A DNA stretch of 64,000 bases, taken from Gentiana macrophylla. Taxonomy: Eukaryota > Streptophyta > Magnoliopsida > Gentianales > Gentianaceae. Of the stretch, positions 12,466 to 24,599 are shown in pieces (position 1 is the first letter of the stretch; every line of letters begins with the position of its first letter). The stretch covers positions 27,975,375 through 28,039,374 of the forward strand of contig CM047809.1 in assembly GCA_026214975.1 (NCBI GenBank), given 5' to 3'. The notes below the pieces were generated by a model. That model was not told where the DNA came from, made no database searches, and saw only the letters and a program-made list of their open reading frames with translations. The position numbers were made by a program, and so were the translations under genes.

Positions 12466-14163
12466 TGCTAGTAGTAGTAGCACTGATCGAGACACTCGAT
12501 CTTCGCACAGCGGAAGCTTATGCGATTTGCGATATGAGACATAACTAATTAATCCTACGAGAAGGTTGAAGATTTACCTTATCGGAGAGGAAGAGATATT
12601 CGACCAAAGGGAGATGCCATAGCCTTCCGGATTTTGTCTCCTAGCGACAACTGGTGGACGTCGATCCTCGCTATAGAACCTCCTCGAATATGCACAAGAA
12701 AAACCCTAGGTTTTTCTTTTCTAAATGACTAAGGCAAGAAACTAATATTTCTTCCTTTTAAATGTGTTGTGGCGCAAATTGTGATTGTCTATTGTGTTGG
12801 AAGGAACTCTCTTTATATAGGAAAATAACTAGTCAAGAGAGTTATCCTTTTCACACCACAAAAACCTATTCCCATAAGGAAAATATATTTTTCCCACAAA
12901 AATAAGAGATAATTCCCAAAAAAATCAATCTCTTAATTTATCCATTAATTATTTAACAAATAAATAATTAATTTACACATGTGACATAATCTAGAAAAAT
13001 TTCTCCTCCTAATTATCTCAAATGGGGCGCCACTTTTTTAGTCAATTTTTATAGAAAATGTCTTTTCTATTTTACATATTATTTACCAAATAAATAATAT
13101 TGCATATTCATTAAATAGACCAACTATTTAATTTATTCTTGAGGTTCCATAAAACGAGAAAACACTCGCGTGTTAGGAGCCAACCCGGGGACCATGGACC
13201 TATAACCAGTACCTACAATAAATTAAATAAAATATTCATCGAACATAATATTTCTACTCAACTTATTAATTCCGGAATTACGCCACCATAAATCCGAAAC
13301 CGAACTCTATCGATTATAGATATAACTTATTCTCAAAACGTCTAGTCGAGTCGATAAGTGTCCATTGATATAATCATTTCATATAAACTAACCCTCCATA
13401 GACTATCCGCACTGAAGCATGATTATTTCCGTAAACCTTCTTCACTACATCTTATCCTTATTTTCCATTAACCCACTAGTGATCAATTAGTTCATAACCA
13501 ATACGAACTCCTGGGGTTGATCAGTTTCTAGGATCAACAAATAAGGGGATTGTCTTTCTACTTCCCGCAGGAAGGAATGGATTCCATATCTATGAGACAC
13601 ACACTTCTCACTCATTCCAGAATAGTGCCAACGTGAAAGTGATTCGGACCGCACCTCTTAGCGATCCTTAACGAACACATCAAACCCTATCCTGAAACAA
13701 GTAGGAGTCTGTAATCACTTCAGGAATAAGGTTAATCCATATATGATCATCTTGTGATTTAATAAGATTTATCAATCACGGAATTATTTGAGAAACTCAT
13801 ATTAAATCGGTCCAGTCCTATATGACTCTCATCATACATAAATGCCCTACTTAGACAACCAATGTCGACGGCCCAGATATGACGGTCACACCATAAAGTG
13901 TTCTAGGCTCATTAATGGTGGTTTAATCAATAGACCCCATACTTTGATTAAGTTCACCACGGACTAATAGTTCAAGTGTATCACCATAAACTTAATCCTC
14001 ATGTGTGACACACACTAAGTTATATGGCTACATATGATACGACTTGGGGTTTTCAGCAGTGTATTAAATATAAGCACAAAGGAAATAATAAGACAAAATA
14101 AAATCTGTCATTTATTAAATAAAAACAATTACATAAATTGTCTTTCGGGCACTACACCTAACA
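12466..14163 (-). repeat. 3' LTR of copia B
   Basis: Plus-strand ends are TGCTAG and CTAACA. It aligns end to end with 20208-21877 with scattered changes. A minus-strand TATATAAAG box lies near 12811-12820. Confidence 0.92.
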
Positions 14164-14178
14164 ATCTCCCACTTGCCC
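14164..14178 (-). other. Polypurine tract of copia B
   Basis: Minus strand GGGCAAGTGGGAGAT, directly upstream of the 3' LTR start TGTTAGG. Confidence 0.8.
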
Positions 14179-14255
14179 GTAATGACAAGCAACAATTTTT
14201 TTTAGAGCACACCCTATTACATTTATCTATCTAATACATATTTATCCCACTTGCT

Positions 14256-17200
14256 CTAAAGCAGATGAGACATGTCTCTCACTCCCATACTCTCCAAGTG
14301 CTTTTCGAAGACATTAGATGTCAGCGTCTTGGTGAACGGATTAGCTAGGTTGTCGGCCGAGGCGATCTCTAGAATCGAAATGTCGCCCCTGTGCACGATC
14401 TCTCTGATTAGATGGTACTTTCTCTCCATATGCTTTGATCTCTTGTGACTTCGCGGTTCCTTGGAATTTGACACCGCTCCATTGTTGTCACAATAAAGTG
14501 GTATTGGATCATTTATATTCGGAATTACTTCCAAATCACCAAGAAACTTCTTGAGCCATACCGCTTCCTTAGCTGCCTCAGAGGGCGCTATATACTCGGC
14601 TTCCATAGTTGAATCCGTAATGCTGGGTTGCTTTATGCTTCTCCACACTAAGGCTCCACCTCCAAGAGTAAACACTGAGCCTGAGATCGACTTACAATCA
14701 TCCTTAATTATTTGACTGAAAGTCAGAATCTATGTAGCCTACGATATTCAGGTCTGTACCTGAATATACAAGCATATAATTCCTCATTCTCTTTAGATAC
14801 CTGAGGAGATTCTTTACTGCTGTCCAACGCTCCATGCCTGGATTTGACTGAAAACGACTAACCAATCCCACGCCGTAGCAGATGTCCGGTCTTGTACACA
14901 ACATTGCATACATCAGACTTCCAACTGCAGATACGTAAGGAATCCATCCCATGCTCTCTTGTTCCTCAGGGGTTTAAGGACACTGTTTCTTAGAGAGAGC
15001 TGTGCCATGATGGGTTGGTAGGAAACCCTTCTTTGCATTCTTCATGCTATAACGCAGCATCATCTTATCAATGTAAGATGCCTAGGACAAAGCCAACATC
15101 TTGTTCTTCCGTTCCCGAATGAGCTGGATCCCTAGAACATAGCTTGCATCTCCTAAATCTTTCATTTGGAAATGCATGGCCAACCAACTTTTAACATCAG
15201 ACAACATCCCCTTATTGTTTCCAATTAGCAGGATGTCATCAACATATAACACTAAGAATGCCACATTTTCATTAACAATGCGCTTGTATACACAAGGCTC
15301 ATCAGGATTTTGTTCAAAACCGTAAGACTTGATGGTTTCATCAAATCTGTGGTTCCAAGACCGAGATGCTTGCTTTAACCCATAAATGGATTTGAGCAAC
15401 TTGCACACTTTGTGCTCTTGGCCTTTCTCAATGAAACCTTCTGGTTGCTGCATATATATTTCCTCGTCAAGATAGCCATTTAGAAAAGCTGTCTTAACAT
15501 CCATATGCCAGATTTCATAATCTAAGAATGCAGAAATCAAAAGAAGAATACGAATGGACTTTAGCATGGCCACATGCGAGAAAGTCTGACTCCCTCTCTT
15601 TGGGTGTAACCCTTTGCCACTAGCCTAGCTTTGTTGGTTTCAACCTTCCTATCCACGCCCCTCTTTCTCTTGTAGATCCATTTACTGCCTATAGGTCGTA
15701 CACCCCAGGGCAATCCATAAGTTTCCAGACTAAGTTAGAGTGCATAGACTCCAATTCTTGGTTCATTGCGTCAATCCATTTATCCTTATCAGAATAATCC
15801 ATAGTCCTCCGAAAGGACAGCGGATCATCCTCCACTCCATCAGAGACGGAAATATTTGCCTCCTCTTGCATGCCGTATCGAGTAGGTAGCCGAACCACCC
15901 TTTCGGTACGTCTGAGCGGTCTAGGATTTTCTGGATTAACTGTGGCATTATCAGTGTTGTTTGTGACAGGAGGTGTCACCAGTGGTCTGACCGTGTCAGA
16001 AAGTAACTCCTCAAGTACTATTTTACTTTGAGGTTTGAAGTCTGTCATATACTGATCCTCGAGAAACGTGTCATTAGTTGAAACTATCACCTTGTTGTCT
16101 TCTGGATCATAAAACAAACCTCCTCTCGTTCTTTTAGGATAGCCCACAAACAGAAAGACTTTCGTACGTGCTTGCAATTTGCTAGTCTTGTCTTCCAACA
16201 CATGTGCAGGACATCCTCAAATGCGAAAGTGGCGTATGCTATCGCTCCGCCCCATCCACAAGTCCAGAGGAGGCTTTTCGACAGACTTTGACGGAACCAC
16301 ATTCAATATGTGAACCGCTGTTTGTAGAGCATATCCCCAAAAGTAAATTGGCTGTGATGCGTAGCTCATCATTGACCTGACCATGTCAATCAATGTTCTG
16401 TTTCTTCTCTCAAAGAACTCCATTTTGGCCGAGGAGTCCTAGTGCGTAATCAGCGGGAACAGATCTCATGTTCCAAGAGGTAATCAGTGAAGTCAGTATC
16501 CAAGTACTCGCCTCCTCGATTAGAACGAAGGCATTTTAATGATTTACCCAGTTGCCTTTCGGCTTCTGCCTGGAATTCCTTAAACTTACTAAAAGCTTCG
16601 GACTTCCTGTGCAAAAGATAAACATATCCATATCTCGAGTAGTCATCGATGAAAGTCATAAAATACTCGAAACCACCTCTAGCCTGTACATTCATCGGAC
16701 CACACAGGTCGGAATGTATTAATTCCAAAGGTTCTTTGGCTCTATGTCCCTTTGATGAGAAGGGTCGTCTAGTCTTTTTTCCCTCCAGGCAAGATTCACA
16801 GACTGGGAGTGTGTCAACTGATAACTCACTCAAGGGACCACCATTGGCCAGTCTTTTGATTCTTTCCAAGGAAATATGACCAAGTCTTAGATGCCAAAGG
16901 TATGTTTTATCATGGTGAGAAACTTTCTGTCTTTTAACAGATTTCTGATGTTCTACTTTAAACATTTCAAGCAGTTAAGCGTTGGAGTTGCTATCGGTTT
17001 AATAAAATACAATCCGTTTCCAAATTTGCGAACAAATATCACGACCATTTCTGGAAATGACAATTTTATTACTATCAATAGAAAGAAAATACGATTGTTC
17101 TTGCAAAATTGAAACTGAAATTAAATTTCTACGGAAATTTGGAACAAAATAGACATGGTTTAAAACAAAGAATTTATTGCCAAAACATAAACTAACAACT

Positions 17201-17350
17201 CCCACTTCGCTCTAAATGAAAACCACTGCATTGTTGCCAACTCTCATCGTCAGCGTACCTTCCTCTAGCTCCTGATACGAACTAAGGATCTGCCAAGAAG
17301 AAAAAACATGGTTAGTAGCTCCAGAATCTAGTATCCAAGTTGATACATTT
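14256..17350 (-). pseudogene. copia B pol remnant (PR, IN, RT, RNase H)
   Basis: Read on the minus strand from 17350 down. Protease: WILDSGATNHV near 17325, active DSG intact. Pre-integrase: WHLRLGHISLERI. Integrase: first D in HSDLCGPM; the second catalytic position reads SNRGGEY where copia elements have SDRGGEY, an Asp-to-Asn change; the Glu survives in EFFERRNRTL (16217-16965). The linker LFVGYPKRTRG lies at 15689-16201. Reverse transcriptase: FLNGYLDEEIYMQQPEGF and YVDDILLIGNNKG intact (15082-15573). RNase H: TMEAEYIAPSEAAKEAVW and YCDNNGAV (14256-14675). Stops or shifts near 14690, 14960, 15600, 16205 and 16440. Confidence 0.92.
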
Positions 17351-18216
17351 TCAGCTACTGAATAGGATTCCAAGACTAGTAATTCAGAATTACTTGTCTT
17401 GTCCTTTCCCTTGTTGTTAAGTCCATTCCCTTCCTTAGCCTCTTTGAGGTATGCTGGACAATGGAGCCTCCAATGTCCTACCTCATGGTAGTGGAAACAT
17501 TTCCTCTTAGGCTTGGAAGTTGCCTATTTAGCCTTCTTTTTCATTGGATTTGCACGATTCTCTTCACGTTTTGGCTATTTTGCTGCTTTCCTTGACTCAG
17601 AGCTCGATGCCTTAGCTTCGCCACGTGGGCCTCAAATTTTTTACTTCCCTTCTTGGCTTCTCCCGAGAGGAGATAGCTTGAACACTTGCGATTCATTAAT
17701 CAACCGAGTCGATCAAATTTGAGTTTGTTCATGACATAGTTACTCTTGAACTGGAGGAACTCAGGTGTAAGTGATTCTAAGATCATACTCACTTGAGTTG
17801 CATCGTCAAATCTAGAGCCATGAGTCTCAAAGATCGAAGAAAGTAGCTAATCATGTTCATCACATGACCATTACCATCGACGACTTTCCTCATTTTGGCG
17901 TTTATGGCTAACTTGATGACCTCGTGTCTTGCTTGATCAGACGGGCACCAAACATGGAAATAAGAGAGTCCATGATTTCTCGCACACTCTCTATGTTCTC
18001 GTGTTTGGTCCTTATGACATGGAGGCCAGCATTTTGCCACGAGCCTTATTGTCTGCCTCTACCCATCGCTTATGGTCATCGCCGATAGATCGTGAAGCGT
18101 TCATGGGAGGAGTCGGCGGACAAGCCTCAGACAGGAAAAACTTAACGTTCTCGAAGATGGCGCAACATTCATGTTTCTTTTCCACTTGTTAAAGTTGTTT
18201 CCGGTCTATTTTCCAT
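17351..18216 (-). pseudogene. copia B gag remnant
   Basis: Minus-strand coding between the leader and protease. A possible start is the ATG ending at 18216. A zinc-knuckle segment near 17480-17510 reads CFHYHEVGHWRLHC, with the second Cys replaced by Tyr. The segment before it (KLAINAKMRKVVDGNGHVMNMI near 17850) resembles UBN2-type copia Gag. Several stops are present. The knuckle defect would weaken RNA packaging if expressed. Confidence 0.65.
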
Positions 18217-19849
18217 TTAGTAGATTTGTTACTTGAGAAAACATTATGCTGTAGAATAAAAATGATAGAAATAAATCAAATCATACACCGCAACTAATTT
18301 ATGATTTTAGGAATAATAAACGTGATGTTATGCATGTAGTTTATCCTACCATTCCAAGGATTTAACCTCACATAATGCTGCCGCTGCAGGGTCGGTATCA
18401 GCATAATGACGATTAAACTGAGACAATCTCTCTCAACAATTAACCATTAAGAATCAGACATCTTTTATTTAACTGTTGATTACTTTCCTTTTTCAGGCAA
18501 GATATTTCCAAGAAATATCCTTTTGAGTGTGACCTACTATTTCAGATCTCAATGTACGCCCCGAGTATGCCGCCGCAGGGTCGGTCAGTGACTCGACGAG
18601 TACCTAAAATCCTATCCTTTCGAAGACCAAGCCTTGAATTTTGATAGGGGTGAAAGCCATCCGCAAGGGGCCGTAATCAAAGCGGCTTGAGGCGTCACCC
18701 TTCTCTCACGTGCTTGTGTCAATAGTAGAGGCCGAGGGGTCGGTTGTCACCTTCCCCGCTCCCACTCGATATTTGGAAAACTAGGTAGTCTGTTTAGGAT
18801 TTTAGAATTTTCAAATACTCCAAAAACACTAGATCATGAATATTTAATATAATCCTCCCACTAGTTCATCCGTTCCAAATACCGTCTAACTAGTGTCACT
18901 ATATCCACGATCCTCCAATTTCATGGATTAAAATTCTTTTGTGTAGACACTACACAAATAAAATTCACAATGAATTTTATTATCCTAATATGTTACGATA
19001 AAAGTTCTGGGATTGTTGAATTTTTCGAATAAATTGAAAAACAATAAATCAAGAAAAGCAACCACCAACTTATCGGTTTTAAACCCAGCTGAGCTTTAAC
19101 CGAGTTCACCGAATGGTGTCGGGATTGGCTAAGCCGACCCGTCCTCTTCGTTGGTTCATGTACGACTGCTAGATGAATCGGGCTAAGGTTGCCCCATTGA
19201 GCCTCAGCTCGCCGGATAGCTTGACCTTGCCGGATCGCCGCCGCTAACATCGCACTTGGACGGACAAGTCGAGTCGAGCCGAAGCCCTGTTGACCGCCGG
19301 AACCAATTTTCGAACCTTTTGCTCAGTTGGTGTCCAACTTTTCCGGATTTTTCAATTTTTGATTTTCAAAATTCAAAATTTATGTAGACACTACATAACC
19401 TAAACCCCGTAGGATTTATTATCCCAAATTAAGTTTATCGTGTGAATTTTATATCCCGATAAAATTCCGTTCGTTTTAATTAATTTATTTAATTACCTAA
19501 TTAATCTAAATTAATTACGTCTCATACATGCCCAATTAATATCACGATTAATTATCTACATGTATGCATATGCTAGGAGTGAAATTCATGAATATGATGA
19601 ATGTCATGACATGGTTATTTCATATAAATTATCGAACATGAAAATAAATGCGTAAAAGTAAACTACTGAGATGGACCGTTAGTATCTCCGTATCTAACCT
19701 ATTTAAACTAGGAAAAGCAAAAAAATTAAATTAAATCCAATAGCCACATCAATTGACCCCATCTTGATCTTGGATAATAGAAAAAAAAAATTGATGCCTT
19801 TTCCCTTTTTTTTTTTCCTTCACATGTACATCAGCCGCCTTTTCCTGTG

Positions 19850-19890
<41 letters not shown>

Positions 19891-20194
19891 GCTTCTTCTC
19901 GTTCAGTGCCTGGAAGTTCCATTGAAGATTTGCAGCGCCCCTTTTCTTTTGGCCGACTGATCCGAGAAAAATACTACTACTATGAAATTTAAATTGCAAA
20001 AATAAATTACATGTATCATATACTCGTATAATACTAATTATACGAAATGAACAATGATCTAACGGTAAAACAAGACTGCTCAATCCATCTCACAACCACA
20101 ACATTCAATCATTCAATAAAATAAAAGATGCAACCTAATATGCAATTCCACTGCTAAATTAATTATGCTCTCGATATCGTAAAATTTAACCTTT
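18217..20194 (-). other. Long leader of copia B, non-coding
   Basis: About 2 kb between primer-binding site and gag with no recognisable protein domain. It contains two short related GC-rich segments (GCAGGGTCGGT near 18386 and 18573), an inactive-looking small frame at 18993-19250 and a 38-T run. Long leaders are known in several plant copia families. Confidence 0.6.
19852..19889 (+). repeat. Poly(T) run of 38
   Basis: An uninterrupted T homopolymer. It may be a captured poly(A) tail on the minus strand. Its length is unreliable in draft assemblies. Confidence 0.9.
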
Positions 20195-20205
20195 CTCTGA
20201 TACCA
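20195..20205 (-). other. Primer-binding site of copia B
   Basis: Minus strand TGGTATCAGAG, two bases from the 5' LTR. Matches the initiator tRNA-Met-type site. Confidence 0.92.
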
Positions 20206-20207
20206 CA

Positions 20208-21877
20208 TGCTAGAAGTAGTAGCACCGATCGAGACACTCGATCTTTGCACAAATGCGGAAGGCGCGATTCTGATATGAGGCATATAACTAATTAATCCTA
20301 CGAGAAGGTTGAAGATTTACCTTATCGGAGAGGAAGAGATATTCGACCAAAGGGAGATGCCGTAGCCTTCCGGATTATGTCTTCTAGCGACGACTGGTGG
20401 ACGTCGATCATCGCTATAGAACCTCCTCGAATATGCACTTCTCTAAATAACTAAGGCAATAAACTAATTTTTCTTCCTTTTAAATGGGTTGTGGCGCAAA
20501 TTGTGATTGTCTATTGTGTTGGGAGGAACTCTCTTTATATAGGAAAATAACTAATCAAGAGAGTTATCATTTTCACACCACAAAAACCTATTCCCATAAG
20601 GAAAAGATATTTTTCCCACAAAAATAAGAGATAATTCCCAAAAAATCAATCTCTTAATTTATCCATTAATTATTTAACAAATAAATAATTCATTTACACA
20701 TGTGACATAATCTAGAAAAATTTCTTCTCCTAATTATCTCAAATGGGGTGTCACTTTTAGTCAATTTTAATAGAAAATGTCTTTTCTATTTTACATATTA
20801 TTTACCAAATATATAATATTGCATATTCATTAAATAAACCAACTATTTAATTTGTTCTCGAGGTTCCATAAAACGAGAAAACACTCAATGTGTTAGGAGC
20901 CAACCCTAACCATGGACTATAACCATGAGCTACAATAAATTAAATAAAATATTCATCGAACAAAATATTTCTACTCAACTTATTAATTCCGGAACTACGC
21001 CACCATAAATCCGAATCTGAACTCTATCGATTATAGATATAACTTATTCTCAAAACGTCGAGTCGAGTCGATAAGTGTCCAATAATATAATCATTTCATA
21101 TAAACTAACCCCCCATAGACTATCCGTACAGAAGTAGGATTATTTCCGTAAACCTTCTTCACTACATCTTATCCTTATTTACCATTAACCCACTAGTGAT
21201 CAATTAGTTCATAACCAATACGAACTCCTGGGATTGATCAGTTTCTAGGATCAACAAATAAGGGGATTATCTTTCTACTTCCCGCAGGAAGAAATGGATT
21301 CCATATCTGTGAGACACACACTTCTCACTCATTCCATAATAGTGCCAACGTGAAAGTGATTCGGACAACATCTCTTAGCGATCCTTAACGAACACATCAA
21401 ACCCTATCCTGAAACAAGTAGGAGTCTGTAATCACTCCAGGATTAAGGTTAATCTATATATGATCATCTTGTGATTTAATAAAATTTCTCAATCACGGAA
21501 TTATATGAGAAACTCAGATTAAATCGGTACAGTCCTATATGACTCTCATCATATATAAATGCCCCACTTAGACAACCAATGTCGATGGCCCGGATAGGAC
21601 AGTCACACCATAAAGTTTTCAGGGCGTATTAATGGTGGTTTAATCAATAGACCATATACTTTGATTAAGTTCACCACGGACTAATAGTTCAAGTGTATCA
21701 CCATAAACTTAATCCTCATGTGTGACACACACTAAGTTATTTGACTACATATGATACGACTTGGGGTTTTCAGCAGTGTATTAAATATTACAAAGGAAAT
21801 AATAAGACGAAATAAAAGCTGTCATTTATTAAATAAAAACAATTACATAAATTGTCTTTCGGATATTTCACCTAACA
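20208..21877 (-). repeat. 5' LTR of copia B
   Basis: A 1,670-bp partner of 12466-14163, slightly shorter through small deletions. Plus-strand ends are TGCTAG and CTAACA. Confidence 0.92.
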
Positions 21878-22089
21878 TCCGGTACTTAAGCTGTATTGCA
21901 TGCAAGTTGACCATCTTCTGTCTCTACAGATCGTGAAAGCTTGTGATGGCATGAGGCGGGCTCTATTCTCTTGGTGTGACTCAGCTTTATGACGGGCGAG
22001 CTAGCTGGGCCGCTGGCTTTATCCTTTGCTGGGCTTACGTATGGGCCGGGCTTCAAATTCGCAGACTGTGTTTCGGATTTGGCATATCA
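21878..22089 (-). repeat. gypsy-type LTR G, right part, with B target duplication
   Basis: The first five bases (TCCGG) are the right target duplication of B. The remainder continues the GC-rich LTR left of B. It ends TCA at 22089, next to a G-rich tract on the minus strand (22090-22101). Confidence 0.55.
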
Positions 22090-22101
22090 CTGGCCCCCTA
22101 C
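22090..22101 (-). other. Putative polypurine tract of element G
   Basis: Minus strand GTAGGGGGCCAG, immediately upstream of an LTR start TGATATGCC. Fits plus-strand priming of a gypsy element whose interior lies to the right. Confidence 0.5.
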
Positions 22102-22145
22102 TCATTGATTTATTCACGGTGCACTAATGAATACATCAATGAGTA
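22099..22145. other. Perfect-armed hairpin
   Basis: TACTCATTGATTTATTCA pairs with TGAATACATCAATGAGTA: an 18-bp stem with a single mismatch and an 11-base loop. It overlaps the putative polypurine tract edge. Confidence 0.85.
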
Positions 22146-22195
22146 AGTTTCTACTTATTTACCGTATGCCGAGCTGTGTTGTGCCTGGGGAGCAA

Positions 22196-22790
22196 GGCCT
22201 GAGTGCTTTACGCTCGAGGACGTGTCCATTCGGTGCCGTGTTAGGATGGGCTTAGACGCGCTAGGCTCGAATGTGTCTTTGCGAAGGGCCGTGTTAAAGC
22301 AGGCTTAGGCGTGTTACGCTCGAGGGCGTGTTTGCATGGTGCCATGAGAAAACTGGCTCAGGCGCGTTACGCTCATAGGCGTGTTTGCACGGTGCCGTGC
22401 CAAAGCGACCGGTCTTAGGTGCTTGAACACTTGCGGGCGTGTCCGCACAGTTCCATGTCAAAGCAACCCGGCTTAGGTTCTTGAACGCTCGTGGGCGTGT
22501 CCACACAATGCCATGCCAAAGCGGCCGGGCTTAGAGGGGATTCACTCAAGGGTGAGCTCCAAATATGTGGCCGTGCTGGAACGGGTTACAAAGATTCGCT
22601 CGAGGGTGAGTTCCAAATATGTGGACATGTTGAAAACGGGCTTAAAAATATTTCGCTCGAAGGTGAGTTTTAAATATGTGGACATGTTGAAAACAGGCAT
22701 ACAAAGATCTCGCTCGAGGGTGAGTTCCGAATATATGGCCGTGTTGTAAATGGGCTTACAAAGAGTTCAATTCGAGGGCGAGCTTGCGGT
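22196..22790. repeat. Minisatellite, about 11 units of 53-59 bp
   Basis: Units start GCTTA or a variant and share a central CGCTCGAGGGYG core. Early units (to about 22530) end in GGTGCCGTG-type sequence; later ones carry TGAGTTCCAAATATGTGG instead. Neighbouring units are most alike, so the array changes step by step from one variant to the other. It lies next to the tract of element G, where some plant gypsy elements carry tandem repeats in the 3' untranslated region. Confidence 0.85.
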
Positions 22791-23330
22791 CATCGTTTAG
22801 TTGTCATATCTGGTGTGTAACTATTATGTGGGGTCAGGCCATAATATTTGACAGGTTGACATGATATGACAACGGTTGTAGTAATGATCTTGGTTTTCGA
22901 AGAGATGCGTCAGTATGATTTGAAAATCGATATGGTTCCTATTTGATTCCGGCCTATATATAGGGGATAGGGATTCTTGGCTTAAATTAAAACTATTAGA
23001 AAGTTCAAGTTTTAGAGATCCGGTGGCTAATTAGAGAATTCCGGCAAGGAAGAGATTATCCGTCTAAGTTGCAAGGCTATGCTTAAGCTTTGATCTGCTC
23101 TATCCCGAAAAACTGAGGTAAGACATGTAGATCGTTTTGTCTCATTATGCTTTTATCTGACTGAGGAGACCTACTTATACGTGATTTTGGCATTTTTACA
23201 ATGAAGGTTCTGTGTTTATTCTCCGGCAGGCACTAAAACGCCCAGTGAGCCATGAAGCTTAGAGAGGCGTAACCGAAGCCCGGGAATGAAAATAGATCTA
23301 AAATAGTTGGTGTTTTTACCCTATGCTCAC
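22791..23330 (+). promoter_or_regulatory. Promoter-like segment with possible leader intron
   Basis: A TATATATAG box (22955-22963) is followed by about 155 bp of leader-like DNA, then a donor-like GAG|GTAAGA at 23118 and an acceptor-like CCGGCAG at 23229, which would make a 112-bp intron. No coding frame follows (the first ATG downstream stops after six codons). It may be a retroelement promoter or a captured gene fragment. Based on motifs only. Confidence 0.3.
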
Positions 23331-24560
23331 TTCATCTGCTATTGGATCCACGTTGAAGGCATCTCTAGGACTTGTAGTCATAATGAAAGTTGTATATAAA
23401 TTAACGAGTTTTCCAACTCAACTTGAATCACTCAAATCAGAGTTGTACACGCAAAGATATCTCTAAATTACTGAGGGTTGTCGATGCTGAGTATTTTGCT
23501 TGAGTTGGCGCGCACCAGAAGTTTCCCGGCGCGTGACAAAGTGGTTCTAACATAAATTTCTACATTTTTTTTAAAGGATTTAAAGGGATTTCTTCACCCC
23601 ATTCCATATCCACTCATACTTAGACATACCTAGACACTCAGGCTGATTTTCATCTCTTTTCCGTCTTATATTAGCTTATCTTTCACACTTTCTCTTAGAT
23701 TACATACAATGTAGTATAGATTCTCTCTTTCTTGTTGGTGTTTTGATGTTTTCCTCCCCCATTGACAGTGAGTTTGGATGAAGATTGATGCAACTTCAAA
23801 TTTCCTGCATTTTGGTACTTTGTTCAAGCTGCTTTTCAGTTTATGGATTTAATAACTTGCTTAACTTTTGTTTCTTTCACGATTATGAGTAGCTAAACTA
23901 ATTCATATCTAAATTATGTGAAAATTGATGAAATCAAACCTCTAATTGATGAAATGGGGAATGGGTAGTTGTTAAAGTTGAATCTTTTGATGGGTTTGTG
24001 TTATAAAACTTGTTCTTAATGCTTGAATTGATTTGATAACTTGATTCACGATTTCACACATTGTCTTTGTATATGTATTTTGCGAGAAGATGTGGCAAAA
24101 TGGGTTTTGGAATCACCATGTAAAACCGACTAAGTTGTTTAGAGTCGGTTTCTTGAGTGAGGTTTTCAACGTGAGTTGAGTGTCTCTAGAGCGTTAATTG
24201 TGCTTTGGTCAGTTAAACCCTTAAAGACGGACTATTGAACTGGGCATAGGGTGGTAGGTTGTTGCGTTGGCGTCTACACACCACTTTTGGAGATTTCACC
24301 CACAAACACATTGAGAGTTTGATTGGTTGGTAGGTTGGTTATGCTCATTCCCGAGTAATCGATTAGAGGGGCAAAACTAATCAATTGGTTCATGGTTTGG
24401 CTATGCCTTTTTCCTTATTCTCTTTAGTTTATATTACCTATTAGTGTTAATTATCACATGTTCCTCTTTTGGTTGACCTAAACTAAGTATGAAAATGACT
24501 TTGGCACTCGATTGATTCTTCATGGGATCAACCTTGCTTGCTACTATAGTGCATTCAACT
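23331..24560 (+). repeat. gypsy LTR-like segment, no gene
   Basis: Contains a degenerate form of the GAAAGTTGTAGATCTT...TTTCCAAC block that recurs in Athila-type LTRs (near 23388-23470), GGCGCG motifs near 23508-23538, and pyrimidine-rich leader-like DNA. No LTR boundary could be set and no partner copy lies in the window. Confidence 0.4.
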
Positions 24561-24599
24561 CGGTACATTGCCGGTTAAAGTTGGACTTTCTCTATTTTG

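Larger units (their letters stand above)
12466..21877 (-). mobile_element. Ty1/copia LTR retrotransposon B, complete but decayed
   Basis: A 9.4-kb minus-strand element with long LTRs (12466-14163 and 20208-21877). A primer-binding site abuts the right LTR and a polypurine tract abuts the left LTR. Gag, protease, integrase, reverse transcriptase and RNase H follow in copia order. A 5-bp flanking repeat (CCCGG/TCCGG) shows it entered LTR G as one unit. Frames are broken, so it is not autonomous, though the RT region is still open over more than 160 codons. It has an unusually long leader (about 2 kb) between primer site and gag. Confidence 0.95.

Noticed and set aside
22196..22790. Possible CRISPR-like array
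   Set aside because: Units are tandem without unique spacers, the sequence drifts unit by unit, and the host is a plant.
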